Source: Paragonimus skrjabini miyazakii (taxonomy: Eukaryota > Platyhelminthes > Trematoda > Plagiorchiida > Troglotrematidae). Taken from it: 64,000 bases of DNA. A program made the translations under genes and the position numbers. Where the stretch lies: the NCBI GenBank assembly GCA_014338405.1, contig JTDE01002166.1:37080-101079 (forward strand), given 5' to 3'. The notes beneath the pieces were generated by a model, which saw nothing but the letters and a program-made list of their open reading frames with translations, was not told the origin of the DNA and did not search any database. Shown piece after piece: positions 39,401 to 52,644 of the stretch (position 1 is the first letter of the stretch; each line of letters begins with the position of its first letter).

Positions 39401-42400
39401 ATAGTTATGTTTATCGATAGTTGTGCGAGAAAAAAATACGAACTAAAAGTGATGAAGTGCAGATTAAACTCGCGTTTCAAATCAACTGAATGATTTGATG
39501 AATGCTTTGGCTGATATTTAACAAAACCGATTTAATCAGTCCACTTTAATGGTCAATTTTATCGACAGTGACACAACCTAAAGTTTGTATAAACCTTGAT
39601 TATTCATGCTTTTACTCACCTTGGAGGTATAAAATGCACGCAAAGTTCATGTTCCCATGGCCACCGCAAGTGTATGCTGGGTCAATGATTTACATATTGT
39701 GTAAAGTTGCATTGTTTGGAGAATATTTAGACGTCAGGGTGATAGCTGTCGACTTGGGGCAATGGCGAATTCAGAATCGTGTATTGTAACTTGAATATCG
39801 AAGTTATTGGAAAGTGTGAGGACACTATCTCTCTAAGAATGGCAAACATTTTCGATGATATCGGCAACGTAGAGCAACCGTATCATGGAGTTCTACTCTC
39901 AGTCGAATGTACCTTACGTGGTCAGTGTATAAAAACGATATCAACAACAGGAAGGATTTTGATGGGGAACAATCAGGTTTACTGTCTCAAGCAAGCACGT
40001 GAATTAAGTTCGGTATTTAAACACATTATAGTTAATTCCACCGACGATTCACCAACTAACGATTTCAACAAACTTACGAACGTATGCCTAGAGATGATCG
40101 TTTAATGATTTGTCATGGAAATTAGACATGTCATCAGTTGATGAGAAACTAAACGTCGTAGCCATTTATCTAGATGGACACACCTTGACCACCTCGTTTC
40201 GAGCTAGAAACGTTACGGTAAATACCAGACTCATTAGAACGATTGCTCCAGTTCTCCTGTTGCTCTACGTATGCTTAGTTAAGTGAGCCGAACTAGCGTA
40301 AATTGCCTCGCAGATTCTGCCTTAACTAAACGTGGTATTTAATCCATTACTTTGATTGCCTTTTGCTAATTAAGTTAGCACCTGGATCTTTACTACTTAA
40401 CTGCGTAAACCTGTTGAGTTTGAAGGTCACACCCTCTCCGTGTCTTCTTCCATTTCTTAAAACAAAGCAGTCTTTTGTTTGTTTATTCTTTTTTTTCTAT
40501 ATACATATATTTCTCTTTATTAGAAAATAACAATAGTCACGACTATCAACCCATTACCCTTGATATTATTGAAATCAAGTTTACAACATTGTTGACAACA
40601 AATTTCAACAGCTTACCAAGCTAACAGATAGTAAACAATTTTCGTTTGTAAACTAATAAGCTTTTCAATGAGTAAAGCAATCTCGCTGAATTGCAGGTAG
40701 ACTGTACGGAACAAATGTGAGAGGCTTAAATGCCTCGCATTAGTGAGACTTTCTACAAGCATGATTGAGTGAGATATCACCTGTGAGTGCCAATGTCAAG
40801 GAATTCTTGAAATCAATAGGAGCAGATCAATATGGTTATGTGTTAGTGATTGAGCAGAAAGAAACCGCTACTTTAGAACAGCCATTACTTCGGTTCTAGA
40901 TGTGACATAAAGTAAAACATGAAAGAAGATTTAGCAGCACTGCATGCGTTTGGCTATCTTCTTGGAGCTAGTAAGCACAGCATATTTTACGATTGTTCAC
41001 TGTCGAATCAGTCGGAGGTTAGTTGTCCTTAGGTACACTGATTATCTAGTTAGGGACAGATTTTTACATTGTCTAGCATGTTAACGGCTAATGCTCGTAT
41101 TCTCAATCTAATGGCTTAGTTGTTGCGACAGGGCAGTGAAGTTATTTGGAGTCTTTTGTGAACCACTGTTTGACTGGTTATACTCACTGGTTGTGATAAT
41201 GAGTATCGAAACTGAACACGATGGTTAAGGTTTCCGATTTTCAACTTCAGACTAGAAAACTCCCTGACGGTTTCGTTTGTTTGGACTCATAAGATTGTAT
41301 TAGTTGGACGGATAACCCAGAGGGCACACCTTGCTTTCTTTTGGTTGAAGTTTTTAATCTCTCGATCACCGGCTCGATTTAACCTGCTTGAAATGAAACA
41401 TTATTCGCAACAATACCGTTGGTTTGGTTGAACGTGCTTCGCTTACGTTTGTTAATATAGTAGTTCATGAAAACTGTCGTTTTTCAGTTATGCACGTATG
41501 TATTTCGCACATATGCTTTACTATTCACTCGTTTCTCAAAGCCTTCAAACGAATTATACGCCATCTCATTAAATTATGTAACTGCAACACAGTGTTTCCT
41601 CCGAAAGTTTGGCCAGTTATTGTTTGTTATTTGATCGAAATAAGCGATGTATCCAGTTCGTAAAAACATACAGACGTACATGTTTTCGTTAGTCCATCTT
41701 CAGGCTGGTAAAATTATATAACGAATTCACCGAAATAAACCGAAATATTCATCGAACTTAATACAAGAAAACTACGTTACTTACCAAACAGATTTAGGTT
41801 AAACAAGTTGTATTCTGTAATCTACCTTCTTCTACAATACATACACGTAACTGTGACTTACTAGCGCTCAGCACAAAAAAACATCACTCGGTAAAGTATG
41901 CTATCCATACCTTCCAAAATTAACAAGAAAGTCAAATTCTTACACCAAGTGAGTTTTTTTAGAGTGAATATACATTGGCCTTGGTAATATTTGGATAAAT
42001 GTGTTGGTGTGTACTCGGATGATGTGTCTTATTTGAATCCCTGTTAAGGCGGCCTATAAAAATGCTTGTTGTTGACAGAATTAACACGTATGCATAACGC
42101 CTAACTCACATCGTGTCCAATATTGACAACCTAGAGTCGCTTGTGAAAATCTTATGTAATGTAAAGATGGTCAAAACCTGACAATAGTCTCATTTTCAAA
42201 AGCACTCATTCCTGAATTTCCATGTGAGTTTTAACCACATTTCAGATAATCCAGGTAGAACTGTAGACCGGCTTTATGTCAGAGTTACCATGCGGATAAC
42301 TTAAGGTTGGTGGTCCTCACTATTAAAATGATTTTCATGTCATTCATCATGAGCAGTTCCCACCCTTAAATACTTTATCAAACCATCTGCAATTATGGTG

Positions 42401-43689
42401 ACGTCTTTTGTAGCATGATACAGTAGAATTTATTGTAAACAGAGACTGAACACATCCCATTGTGTTAAATGCATACAAGAACGTAATGGGAAACTACAGT
42501 GCAGGAATACGGTGATTTCAGTTGCAAAACGCCACATGGATATTTGTCTTCTAGTTGACACAGTCGTGTCAGTTACTACCTGATCACATTACAATAAACC
42601 AAAACGGCCAACATTTCCAGCTGATTATACAACGTCGATCAATGCTGCGTGGGCAAATGAGCTGATTGAAATAACGGCATTTTCATGAAGTGGCTACTGT
42701 GTGGTTACCAGTGCGATCACGTTTGCTAGCGGTTATTACAACCAGAACCGGTCACGTATAATCAGTGATCATATGCATCTTATTGAGGGGACTAACTTGT
42801 TGCTAGATGGCACCCATTGTGATTTTGTCGTTTTGATGAAACAGCGCTTTCAAACTTTACATTTACCAATAGGAAATGACAGCTACTGCACAAGACGTAT
42901 GGTGGATGTGAATAAAACTACAACTTTCTTTGTACCTTAACATATCCTTTTTTAAAGGAAATTCGAAAACCATACTGACAGATCTCATGTCAGCAATTAG
43001 TCCCAATATCCGGTTTCCACATTTTGTAAGCGCTAATGTGTGATCGCTTCATAAGTCCTTCAAGAAATCTGGGTATACATGGGTTCTGAGCTGAAGTTCA
43101 ATTCAAATCGCGCATTCTAGTTGCTGGAAAAGGATGAAGGCTTCCATTCGCTCATTCAAAAAAACTTGATTTCCACGAACCACTGTACATCAGTTGAATA
43201 ACGCGATTGTAAATAGCTATGCAACACAGATGTCCTCGGTAAACAGTTTTCTAATTACAAACTGCTTACTGCTGACAGACTGAAGGACATGCCGGAATAA
43301 ATATGATAAACCTTTCCAATACTGTGATTATTTTAACCTAAGGTTATACGGACATAACTCAAAATATCTAGGGCACGAAAGCCTATAAACATACTTGAGC
43401 CTGAACTTCTATCGGTGTTTCGCTACTCCCTGAAGAACTATAATTTATTTCCACTTCTATAACATCAATGAACTCGACAGATATTCAGAGAGAGTGTCGC
43501 TTTAGTTAAACCAGTTAACAAAATTACGCGAAGTTTAGTTTCCAAAACCACGTTTACTTTTAAAAGCCAATCACATCAGGTTGGCAGTATTGTATTGCTG
43601 CACGGTGTTAAAAATTGTGTGAAACTACTTGAACGTAAGCTAAGAACATACCTCCGTCTTTTGTTCTTTCATTTCGCAAAATTAACAAA
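36401..43689. other. No gene recognised
   Basis: About 7.3 kb. Open stretches such as 39568-39789 and 39779-40105 (+) show no domain. An imperfect AAC/AAT-rich run lies near 39026-39056. Nothing else stands out on either strand. Confidence 0.4.
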
Positions 43690-44041
43690 CTTGGTCATTT
43701 TCGATTAGCTCTGTCAGAAAATTTGGTCAAGTGGAAACCTCTTAGTCGGCGTACCGTGAAGAAACATGTCATATTTGCAAACTACATGCACCATCGTGTT
43801 AGGACGCTAGTCAGATTACTGCGAGACATAATACTTGCTGCGTACCCGAAAAGCTCGTGGAACCGTTAGCCGTAGATGAACGTGTTAAGTTTGATGTCTA
43901 TTTACAACTTATCACGTGTAAACAGGTGGATAAGAGAATTTCGAAACTGAACTGCAGCCTGAACCATAGCCCAGAACCGGTGACTTTCCCGACGAACTGG
44001 CATAGGTACGTTCATAATGTTTTGCCACTCTTTTGTTAAAG

Positions 44042-46085
44042 TTTTGACATTGGTCCAACATTTTCTTGTCCAAAGCAGCGTATTAGACAGCTTGATTTTG
44101 AAGTTCAGTTCGAAAACATGTTCGGTCAACTGGATGGTTTCATGTCATCAGGCATGCATGCTACCAATGCCTTAGCGCAAAACTCAGTGTGCGTGGGATG
44201 CTGACAAGAGATCATTTGGAGGCCTTAAAGAACCTACAGAAGGAGGACAACATCTTGGTTACTAGACCTGCTAAAGGCACAGGGATAGCGACGTTAGATA
44301 GACAATTGTACCTAGACAAGATGAACGAAATACTAAAGGATGATGCCGTATTTCAGAGAATGTAACCTGAAAAAGACGAGACATTTGCAGCTGAGAAGTA
44401 TATCTTTAAACTCTTGAGAAACAAAAAACAAAGTGGGTGGACTGACGCTTCAGTATTCGAGAGGGTGCGACCAACGGGCTCAGTTACACCAAGACTCTAT
44501 GGTTAACTAAAATTCATAAGGATGACATGCCTCTAGGCCCGATTTTAGACATGATGAACTGACCGTTTTATGCATTCGTTCGGTGGCTAACCAAACTTCC
44601 GGAACTACTCCGCAACAGACTAGCTCCAAATAGCCCCAAAAATAAGTTTCAGTTCATTGATTGTATAGAAAATCAGACTATTAATAATAGACGTGTCGTC
44701 ATTGTACGTGTGCTCCCTATTCACGAACGTGTCACTTAGTGAGACAATTGATTTTATGTCCGATTACATCCATTCAAGTGATATACCATTCGGAATGCCA
44801 GATTAGCAAATCATAAACCCTTTGTTAGTTTGCACGTAGGACATCCAGTTTCAGTATGATGGGAAAATCTATCGCTAGAAGGAGGGGGTCGCAATGGGCT
44901 CGCTCCTAGGCCCATTGTTGGTTGACATTTTCATGGGCATGATGGAAGAAACAAATCTAACAAGACTGCTGAATCAGTGCGTACTATACAAATGGTAAGT
45001 AGATGATATTTTCTGTATCGTCGATAGCAACAACATGTTATAGTTAACCAACCTAGGTCACAAAAACTGTGATTCACTATAGGAGTAGAACAATACGGAA
45101 AACTGGCTTTCTTTGATGTTGCACTAACGAGACGTCCAGATGGACTGATTCGACGAGGCATGTATAGAAAGCGGACCTGGAATGGCCAGTATACCCATTT
45201 CCATAGCCTGGTTCCAACGAAACAGAAACAGATCTTGATACGTTGTCTAACAAAACGTGTTCACAAAATTTGTACTGAGGGAATGCTGGACAATGAGCTC
45301 AAGCTGTTATGTGAAACGTTTCTTGCTAATGGATATCCAAACAAATTGCTAACCCGGAACATTCAATGAAGGGAGCCTCAAAACCGCTAGTATCCTGTCG
45401 GGCGGAAAAACATCTAAATTAACTTGCTTTGCAAGGATGAGTTATCAAGTGTATCGCTGACCAGAGAGCTCGACATGACCACGAGGAGAACGTTCCATGC
45501 TTCACAGTTAAGACTAACGTTTGTCTCTGAGCCTTCTGTACGCCCTCGCCTCAGCAACGCAGTGGCCTCGTTTTTTATCTACTGATTCGCTTGTTCCTGT
45601 AAAGCTCGGCTGTTTGTTTGCAAGGTGTAAATGCCTTGATGTTGTATGTTTTAATATAGCCGAAGCTGTTCTTAGTGGTCGAGTCCCCTCCCCTTTCGTT
45701 TTTTATTCTGTCTTACTATACAGGGTTTGGTTTTTCTTCTTCTTCGTGGTCATGTGGCAGTTAAGCATCAGTGTGAACCACTGATGTGCTGCTGATGATG
45801 ATGTGAAGCAGGTTACATTGGTCGCACAACAAGGCGCTTGTCGGAGAGAACACGCAAACACTGTCCAGCTTGGCTAACGAGGTAATTTTGGCCCACCTAG
45901 TTGACACGGCCAATCTGGATATCACATTCACGTCGATCTACCGAGTCACAAGTGTTCACATCAGAGGTGTGAAATGTCGTATCTCGGCTGCTGTAAATAT
46001 GATCGGAATCTGGTTGCAAAACCCTAATGTCTTTGCACAGAAGTCTTTTATCCAAACATTAAATTTATCATGGCTTGCTGTCGCT
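44042..46085 (+). pseudogene. PLE-2 reverse transcriptase/GIY-YIG endonuclease, broken
   Basis: Blocks in order: FDIGPTFSCPKQRIRQLDF with VQFENMFGQLDGF (about 44042-44140); DHLEALKNL with VTRPAKGTG (about 44212-44290); CSLFTNVSLSETIDF (RT motif A area, about 44709-44755); GVAMGSLLGPLLVDIF (about 44890-44935); VDDIFCIVD (catalytic YxDD, tyrosine now a stop, about 45000-45030); MYRKRTWNGQYTHFHSL (45160-45210); VSEPSVRPRLSNAV and FACSC (about 45525-45600). After the LINE insertion come EAGYIGRTTRRLSERTRKH (45806-45862) and NPNVFAQKSFIQTLNLSW (to about 46075). Numerous stops and frameshifts make it non-functional. In the family these domains copy element RNA and nick target DNA. Confidence 0.85.
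45601..45802 (+). mobile_element. RTE-like LINE 3' UTR fragment (copy L4), nested in PLE-2
   Basis: The fragment begins right after the host FACSC codons and ends in 'gctgatgatgatg' before the host resumes at tgt-gaa-gca-ggt-tac (CEAGY). It shares 'gcaaggtgtaaatgccttga', 'gtcccctcccc', 'cagggtttggttttt' and 'cagtgtgaaccactgatgt' with copy L5 at 46373. Its reverse complement matches the 3' region of L2. The 3-bp 'tgt' at both edges may be part of a target-site duplication, but this cannot be resolved. Confidence 0.85.
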
Positions 46086-46372
46086 GAAATCACTTGACAC
46101 GGTGCCATGGTAACGATGTCCGTAATCCCTAAGTGACACTAGATTCACAATGCATTATGTTCCACAAAATCCTGACCTGACAAGTAGTTTCATATTTACT
46201 GTATTGTATTTGGCCTGATGATGACACACCCAAAATGAGCTTGTTCGCCACGTTTTGACTTTTGATGAAATCTCCGGGTATAGTTGAACAGTTATGAATG
46301 AGTTGGTATGAAATTGATTCACTGGCTAACATACTCCATTTCGTAACACCTGAAGTCATATTACTTTGACAA

Positions 46373-46565
46373 GGTGTAGGCGCCTTGATGTTGTATGTTT
46401 GAATGTAGACGTAGCTCTTTTTTAGTGGTTAGGTCCCCTCCCCTCCCTCTATTTTCTTCTCTCTTCCTGAACAGGGTTTGTTTCTTCTTCTTCATGGTTG
46501 AGTGACAGTTAAGCATCAGTGTGAACCACTGATGTATTGCTGTCTATGATGATGATGATGACTAC
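46373..46565 (+). mobile_element. RTE-like LINE 3' UTR fragment (copy L5)
   Basis: This is closely related to L4: 'caaggtgtaggcgccttgat', 'ggtcccctcccctccc', 'cagtgtgaaccactgatgta', then a tail of GAT triplets at about 46544-46561. It is severely 5'-truncated, as expected from incomplete reverse transcription. It lies about 570 bp after L4 in the same orientation, just beyond the end of PLE-2. Confidence 0.85.
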
Positions 46566-49500
46566 CTAGTTTTTGAGTAAAATGCAGAGAGTAATGCTCA
46601 CAATTATTTTTAGCAATACTGCGTGAAATCATAATGTGCATACTAAAACGTATTTCTTCCTTCTATAATCTCTTGTTGCCTCAGTTTGCTGATGGTGTGC
46701 GAACATAACTGTGCACCACAATAATGCTCGTACGTTCCCGTGCAAAACGTGTGCGCTCAAAACTACTAGGACATTTAAGCGCGAAGTTTCCACTTCCATG
46801 GGTAACCTTAGATTTCCGTGAACGTAATAGACAAATACAGTGTCACGTATAACATATTTTCTCGAGAAAAGTGTGTATGGATAGATATGTATATTCCTGA
46901 TTACTGCTGTGTAGCACTAAAGTGGAAATGCAATCTACCAGTAACCGTTTTGCTCAATTCTATGTTGAAATTGCATCAGTTCGTCGACGTATAAGAAGAT
47001 ACATCATACACAAGTAAGTAAATAAACTAAAATGTGCGAACTATCACCCATACAGCAGTGAACATTATGATGTACTTATCTGTAACGTTTTATTTACAGT
47101 GATACTAGGATTTGTCAGTTGCAAATCAAACTATGTGGGCCCCTTGACACGGATTGCTTAACAACCTTTTGCAGTGAATCAAACATCATATATTTTCGAT
47201 GATATCCGTAACAAAAGTTAACATAAATGGCTTTATTCGGTTGGTTGGCGTGAATTTTTAAGACACAGGTTGGTAGACTCAGGTAATTTCTTTTGAATAC
47301 ACCTCTAAATTGAATGCAAAGTGGTCAAAACTGAATATTGTTAAACTTGACCACTTGACACTTTTATTAAAAAGGGAGAAATTATTTCACATCATGTTTC
47401 ATAAGGTATACAAACTAACTGGTGGGCCCAACTAAACGGAACAGCCTGACGCATGTTTTCGGAAAAGCCCGCTAAGAAACAGTTACCTGGTTCATTTGAC
47501 AAACGCTTCTTGTGTACTGGTGGGTTGTGACGCCGGTTATCCTGAGGTCATGAGTAGCTTTGTTAGTCAAACACCGTAAGTCGTATTCACGTTCACAAAG
47601 AATCTTGGTCTTGATATTACTGTTCTGGTTCTAACAATGATGAACCTGTGCATATCGGGGCTTAGTTATACTACTTTATAGCAAGTTTTGCCTTCTGTTT
47701 GTCAAATTGCTGATTTCAGTACTGTTGGAATAGAACATACAAAATGTTGCGAATATTTGCAAAACTCCCCTCTTGATTCAACTTCTGAAGTCATTAATTT
47801 CAGTGTTTTATCATATATATTATCAAGTAATATCAGTAATATATATTATCGTTACCTCAAGGACAACCAACAGTACAACAAAATCAAACAAAAATAATCA
47901 AGAGAACTACATTACCGTGAACCACAAAAGTAACACTGACACAAAAGACAAGACCGTTCAGGATGTACGCTGATTTGTAAATGCCATACAAAAACATCCG
48001 AAAGCCCTAAAAAATGAAGTAGTGACTTTTAGCTCGTGTGAACTACAGTTTCCAAAAATATGTGGTTTCCCTTCATGCGAATCCAAATTACTGTCAAACA
48101 TCACTAACTTTAAATGGGCATTTGAAATTGTCGTGCACTAGCAGGCTGTCATATAAACCAACTACTTCCGTCTATTTGGCGTTAGAATACGTAACTGGAA
48201 ACGTACTTTACAAAATCGTTACAAGGAGACATACGTTTGATGCCGCCATAGTGGTGACACTTCTGTTACTATCGACAACCCAAATCATATTTTCAAATCT
48301 CTAAGCTCATTCAGTTTGTCACGCGCTCAGTCATTTCGTTCACGACGCACGCCTGATCAAAAACCGATCATTGTTTTGTGGACACAAAATTTTGTGGATT
48401 ATAGGACAAAGTCCTCTGAGTATGTCAAGTCAACAAGAAGTGAATGTTGTCAGTGTGTGCAACTCAGACAGATGTCAAATCTGGTTTAGTGTCTCATTGT
48501 GAGTGTGAGGGGGACAAGCATAAACGAAGCTAATGATGATGAACAGAAACTTTTGATCTTTCTTCAGGGAAGCAGTTGCGAAAATAGATTTACTTCGAAT
48601 ATATTGTAGATAAATTTAAAAATTATCAAACTGCATTTGTACTGGAGAGGCTTATATTCTTCGCTCTCCTTGTATACGTGATTTAGCAAGACTATTTAAC
48701 CACTGTCTGTATAAATCCTGGCTCGTTGAGCATTTTCAACAAGTATACTGTGCTTGTGATATGCCATCGATTGCGGACAATTTGCTTCTACAACAAAGCT
48801 TATTTGCACTTGAAACGTGATTGTACGCTGCAGCACCTGTTTTTATACAAAAATATACACTGGACAAAAGAGGAATATACCGTAAAATTGCTTAATTACT
48901 GTAAACTTTGTTAATTATCTTGGAAAAAATGTGAGAGAGGATGTGGTGGATATTTTGGTGAGCAGCACAAACCTCATCATTAACCATATAAAGTAGTTTG
49001 GACTCAATTAAAAAGTTGAACTCAGTCAAATAAAAGACTTTTAGGTGGGCTGACTTTCGGTGGTCGAAGCGACTGTTGCTCATTGTGCAACTGTGCGCAC
49101 GATAGAAAACGACTTGCGTTGTTAGCCTGTCATGACCAGTGAACGATTTACATGGACCCTTTGCTGTTCACTGTCAAGCAAATTAAATTGTTTTTATCTG
49201 ATTATTGAAAGGTTGCTGGGAATCAAGTTACTTTTCAACGTACTTTTACGTGTTTAACCAACAGCACGTTCCTGATGTCTTGTTGGGTACGTTATCTTTG
49301 TGATAACCATGTGTGTATAGTGAAAGGATTTTGATGTCTTAATGATAAACTTGAAGGCCATCTCACAAACTTAAATTATCATTTATTATATTAAAAGATA
49401 TGCAAAAGATCCACAACTGTACAAATTAATTCGAAGTTGTTTGCAGTGTACAATAGTCAAAGTGAACGAAGTACCTTTCCGTTTGTATATGAATATATAT

Positions 49501-51506
49501 CTGTATTTTGAATAAAGTATTGAATGCACTACATCGTTTGAAAAAAATTACAGATTGTCTATTTTACACTCTTCATGATTTATCAAACACCGCCAACTAT
49601 GCTTTCACAATATCAAGAAGATATTCTTAGTACATTTGACAAATTATTAATCATAATTTATATGCATAAGTAGTAATTAGAAGTGCGCTTGAAACACGTT
49701 CAAAAAGTAGAGAATTAGAGAAGAAGGTTAACTGTAGACCAATTAAACTAAATCGAATTTTTTTTACAACAACCCGACGGTGAATTAATCCATTTCAAAC
49801 TCCTACATGTGACTGTTACTTATATCAGTTTTAATTTCAGTGCAGGAAAATGAAACGTTTTGTTTTACTGAACGTTTCCACAGACTACAGAAAGATCGAA
49901 ACAGATTTTTGTGTTTTCTCTGCAAATACAACTACAAAGATATTACTAGTGCAATCGATTCATTCTAAAGTGAACGAATTATCTTAGGGATTAGAGATCG
50001 ATGGTCTAAAATAGCCTCCGGCAAAAAAGTTACACCAACAAATGACTAAATGGAGCGCACATATAGTTGTTCTCTTTTTAACAACAAGTAGTTTCTCGCT
50101 GAAAATTATGTTCAATTGTTAGTCACGACAATAAATCCGAGCTAGTTATTCAGCTGCCTGCCGGTTAATTGGAAGTGATTGTTACCTTCATTAACTCCTT
50201 CTAGTTGTTTTCACTCTAGAATACTTATAGGGTAGCATAGGGACATTTACCAGATAGGATGCCATACAACAGTCACTAATTTTGGATTAGATGTCTCTAT
50301 CATTTAGAAAAGACATTAATACAAAATGGCTGCTACTGTTGTTGAGTGGCACGCTGTAACTATCTAAGCTTTTTTAACACCATTACATCTTTGCTTTTTA
50401 TTTAATAAATCAGCCGTTGATTTCATGTTTATCAATCACTGAAAAATAATAATCTATCCAACCTATTGCTTCACTGACACCACAACAAACAGAATCGTCT
50501 ACTCATATTTACTAGTGAGTAATACACAAGTTGTTTGACTGTCTCAAAATGCAATTCAGCAACTGACATTTTGGCTCTTCTTAGCGAAATCTTGATTAGG
50601 CGTTTCTCTTTAAAATGAAGTCTTCGAATTCACTACACATGGTGATTGGTATTCTGTTGATTGATATGAAGTGGAAAATTTTGGCCGAAATAATTTGAAT
50701 GCTACCCACAACTAACTGCAGCTCCTGTATTCTCAGATTTTCAACCAGCCTTTATCTAAGTTAGTAGAAATTTTTTCGTAATAAAAACCATTATGCTTAA
50801 TTAAGCCCTTTCCTGTTCCATCTATCAACGTTTGTCATATCGCATTTTAGAACAAAATACTTTTTACCGTTTCGAATAAGTGAAGACTTAGGCTCAAGCA
50901 TCACTTCGTTGGCTGTTTTCAATAAAGTACTTGAAATGAAACAAAAACAGTTAGGCGTTTGGCGACATATTTCATTTTGCGTGAGTAATTGTTAGTAGCA
51001 AACGAAATGATACCTAATCACATATCTTTTAAGACGACCTTTGCGTTCTCCGATTATTTTCGTGGACAACGTTGTTTAACGTTACTGATCAGCCTACAAG
51101 TGAACCGTATTTTACAACTCAATGTTATTTCGTTTATTGTACCAGTTAGTACAACAATAAATCAATCATAATGTAATTTACAATATTATAAATTCTCCAA
51201 AACATTATTGCACTTCTGTTGTTTGAATGGAACTAAAATCTGTAATAATTAAAATAAAATAGAACTGCAATTAGTCAAAGTTACATAAATTCGAAACATC
51301 CCTTTACCGTAATATGAAGATGACAACGCGCCAAACATGTTTGTTCTATTGGATAGCGTGTCGTACATTTTGAAAACTCCCAGAGAGGCACTTTCCCTTG
51401 TATATTAATCTAACTCGCCCGCTAAATTAAAAGAATTCTAAATGTGTAGATTTGCCGCGAGAAATAACCACTCCAAAGCTGCTGCCTAATTTAGACCACC
51501 AGAAAT
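46566..51506. other. No gene recognised
   Basis: About 4.9 kb of AT-rich DNA with no recognised gene, RNA or repeat. The part around 48500-50000 is especially A/T-rich. Confidence 0.4.
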
Positions 51507-51821
51507 GTGTTAGCTACAGTGCGCATTACACAACTACTTGCGAAAAGATATTCAATTTGTTGTGACTGGATCTGCGGTCTACGAGCGCGTAAACGGAACG
51601 AAATAACGGCCAATGAAACGGCGAACAGTAGCACGACCGATAACATTAATGAACGACTGAGTACGGAGTACATTTATTCTTTTCCCTCGCTAATCGGTCC
51701 ACCTGAAGCTACCATGTGCGAACAGGGAAAAGACTGTCCTTCGAACAGAGCTCCCATATGTCACTCAACCCGAAGACAACATGGTAACAAACCCGTTCAT
51801 ACTTATAGGGTTTGTGACTAG
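51507..51821 (+). CDS. Uncharacterised open stretch, possible exon
   Basis: An open stretch of about 104 codons, less AT-rich than its surroundings, rich in Asn, Thr, Ser and Arg (for example NEITANETANSSTTDN). No family is recognised. A possible donor (ATG|GTAACA, about 51782) lies near its end. It might be an exon of a plus-strand gene spanning 51.5-53.4 kb. It could equally be a chance open frame; there is no motif support. Confidence 0.15.
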   Translation: MLATVRITQLLAKRYSICCDWICGLRARKRNEITANETANSSTTDNINERLSTEYIYSFPSLIGPPEATMCEQGKDCPSNRAPICHSTRRQHGNKPVHTYRVCD

Positions 51822-52644
51822 CAACAAAGCACGTTCATTAAGAATGGACCAGACGAAAAGGTGATTAACATGACTGACATACTTTACCTCTTTCTGTTAT
51901 GCAATCGTTTCACTTGTTTAATATCCTGTACAGTTGATACGTACGATTCAATAACATATGTTCTGTGTTGTTGTACCTAATTGTGTTTTCCGATTCCTGT
52001 ACCTTTGATCGCTATTATCTATAGTTCACTTCCAATTATCACATTTATCGTCGAGAGCAGAACGAAAAGTCTAGACAGTACAGTCTAGACGTGTAGTCGG
52101 GATGACAACAACAGTTGTCACAAGGACTGTGGTCGTTCGTAAAGGGCAGAGAAGTACACGACCATGGCAACGGTGAAGGTGACTCACAAGTGTATTTCGT
52201 TAGTCTTCTGGTCACATAAAATTTTCGGGAAGCTGGCGATTTCTTCGTCACAGTTGTGTAAATCATTCTTTTCTCTTGATAAAACTGAAAAGTGAAGTCA
52301 CGAGCGTTACGCTGCATGAATTATGTCATGACAGAATTCCGTGCATCGTTACCAGTACTTGATACATGCTGTCAAATTTTATAGAGCCAAGGCCAAACCG
52401 CAGAGCAAATTACAATGGAATGTTAACCGTCTGTTGGTGCACAGACCCTACCATTGCTAGGGCAATGACAATGTGACTGACAGTTCATTAGCTGTTCCGT
52501 AAGAACGAGCAAACCGGTACGCACATAAACTTCAACGGTTTCAAGACGAGTAATTACAGACGTGGCTTAGTCTGAAAACTTTTTGAGTGGGATGGAAGCG
52601 TTTACTTCCGCGGAATTGCTGGGGATTTAGCTCAATAATCTACA

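Larger units (their letters stand above)
43690..46097 (+). mobile_element. Penelope-like element PLE-2, decayed, second lineage
   Basis: A Penelope-like retroelement whose protein blocks can be followed from about 44042 to 46085, with possible N-terminal sequence from about 43690. It is interrupted at 45601-45802 by a LINE 3' fragment. Its protein motifs differ from PLE-1 and PLE-3, for example FQYDGKIYR before AMGS, and YIGRTTRRLSERTRKHCPAWL in the nuclease. It therefore represents another lineage. No terminal repeats were recognised at either end. Confidence 0.8.

Noticed and set aside
39568..40105. Adjacent open frames as exons
   Set aside because: No recognisable domain and no supporting splice signals.
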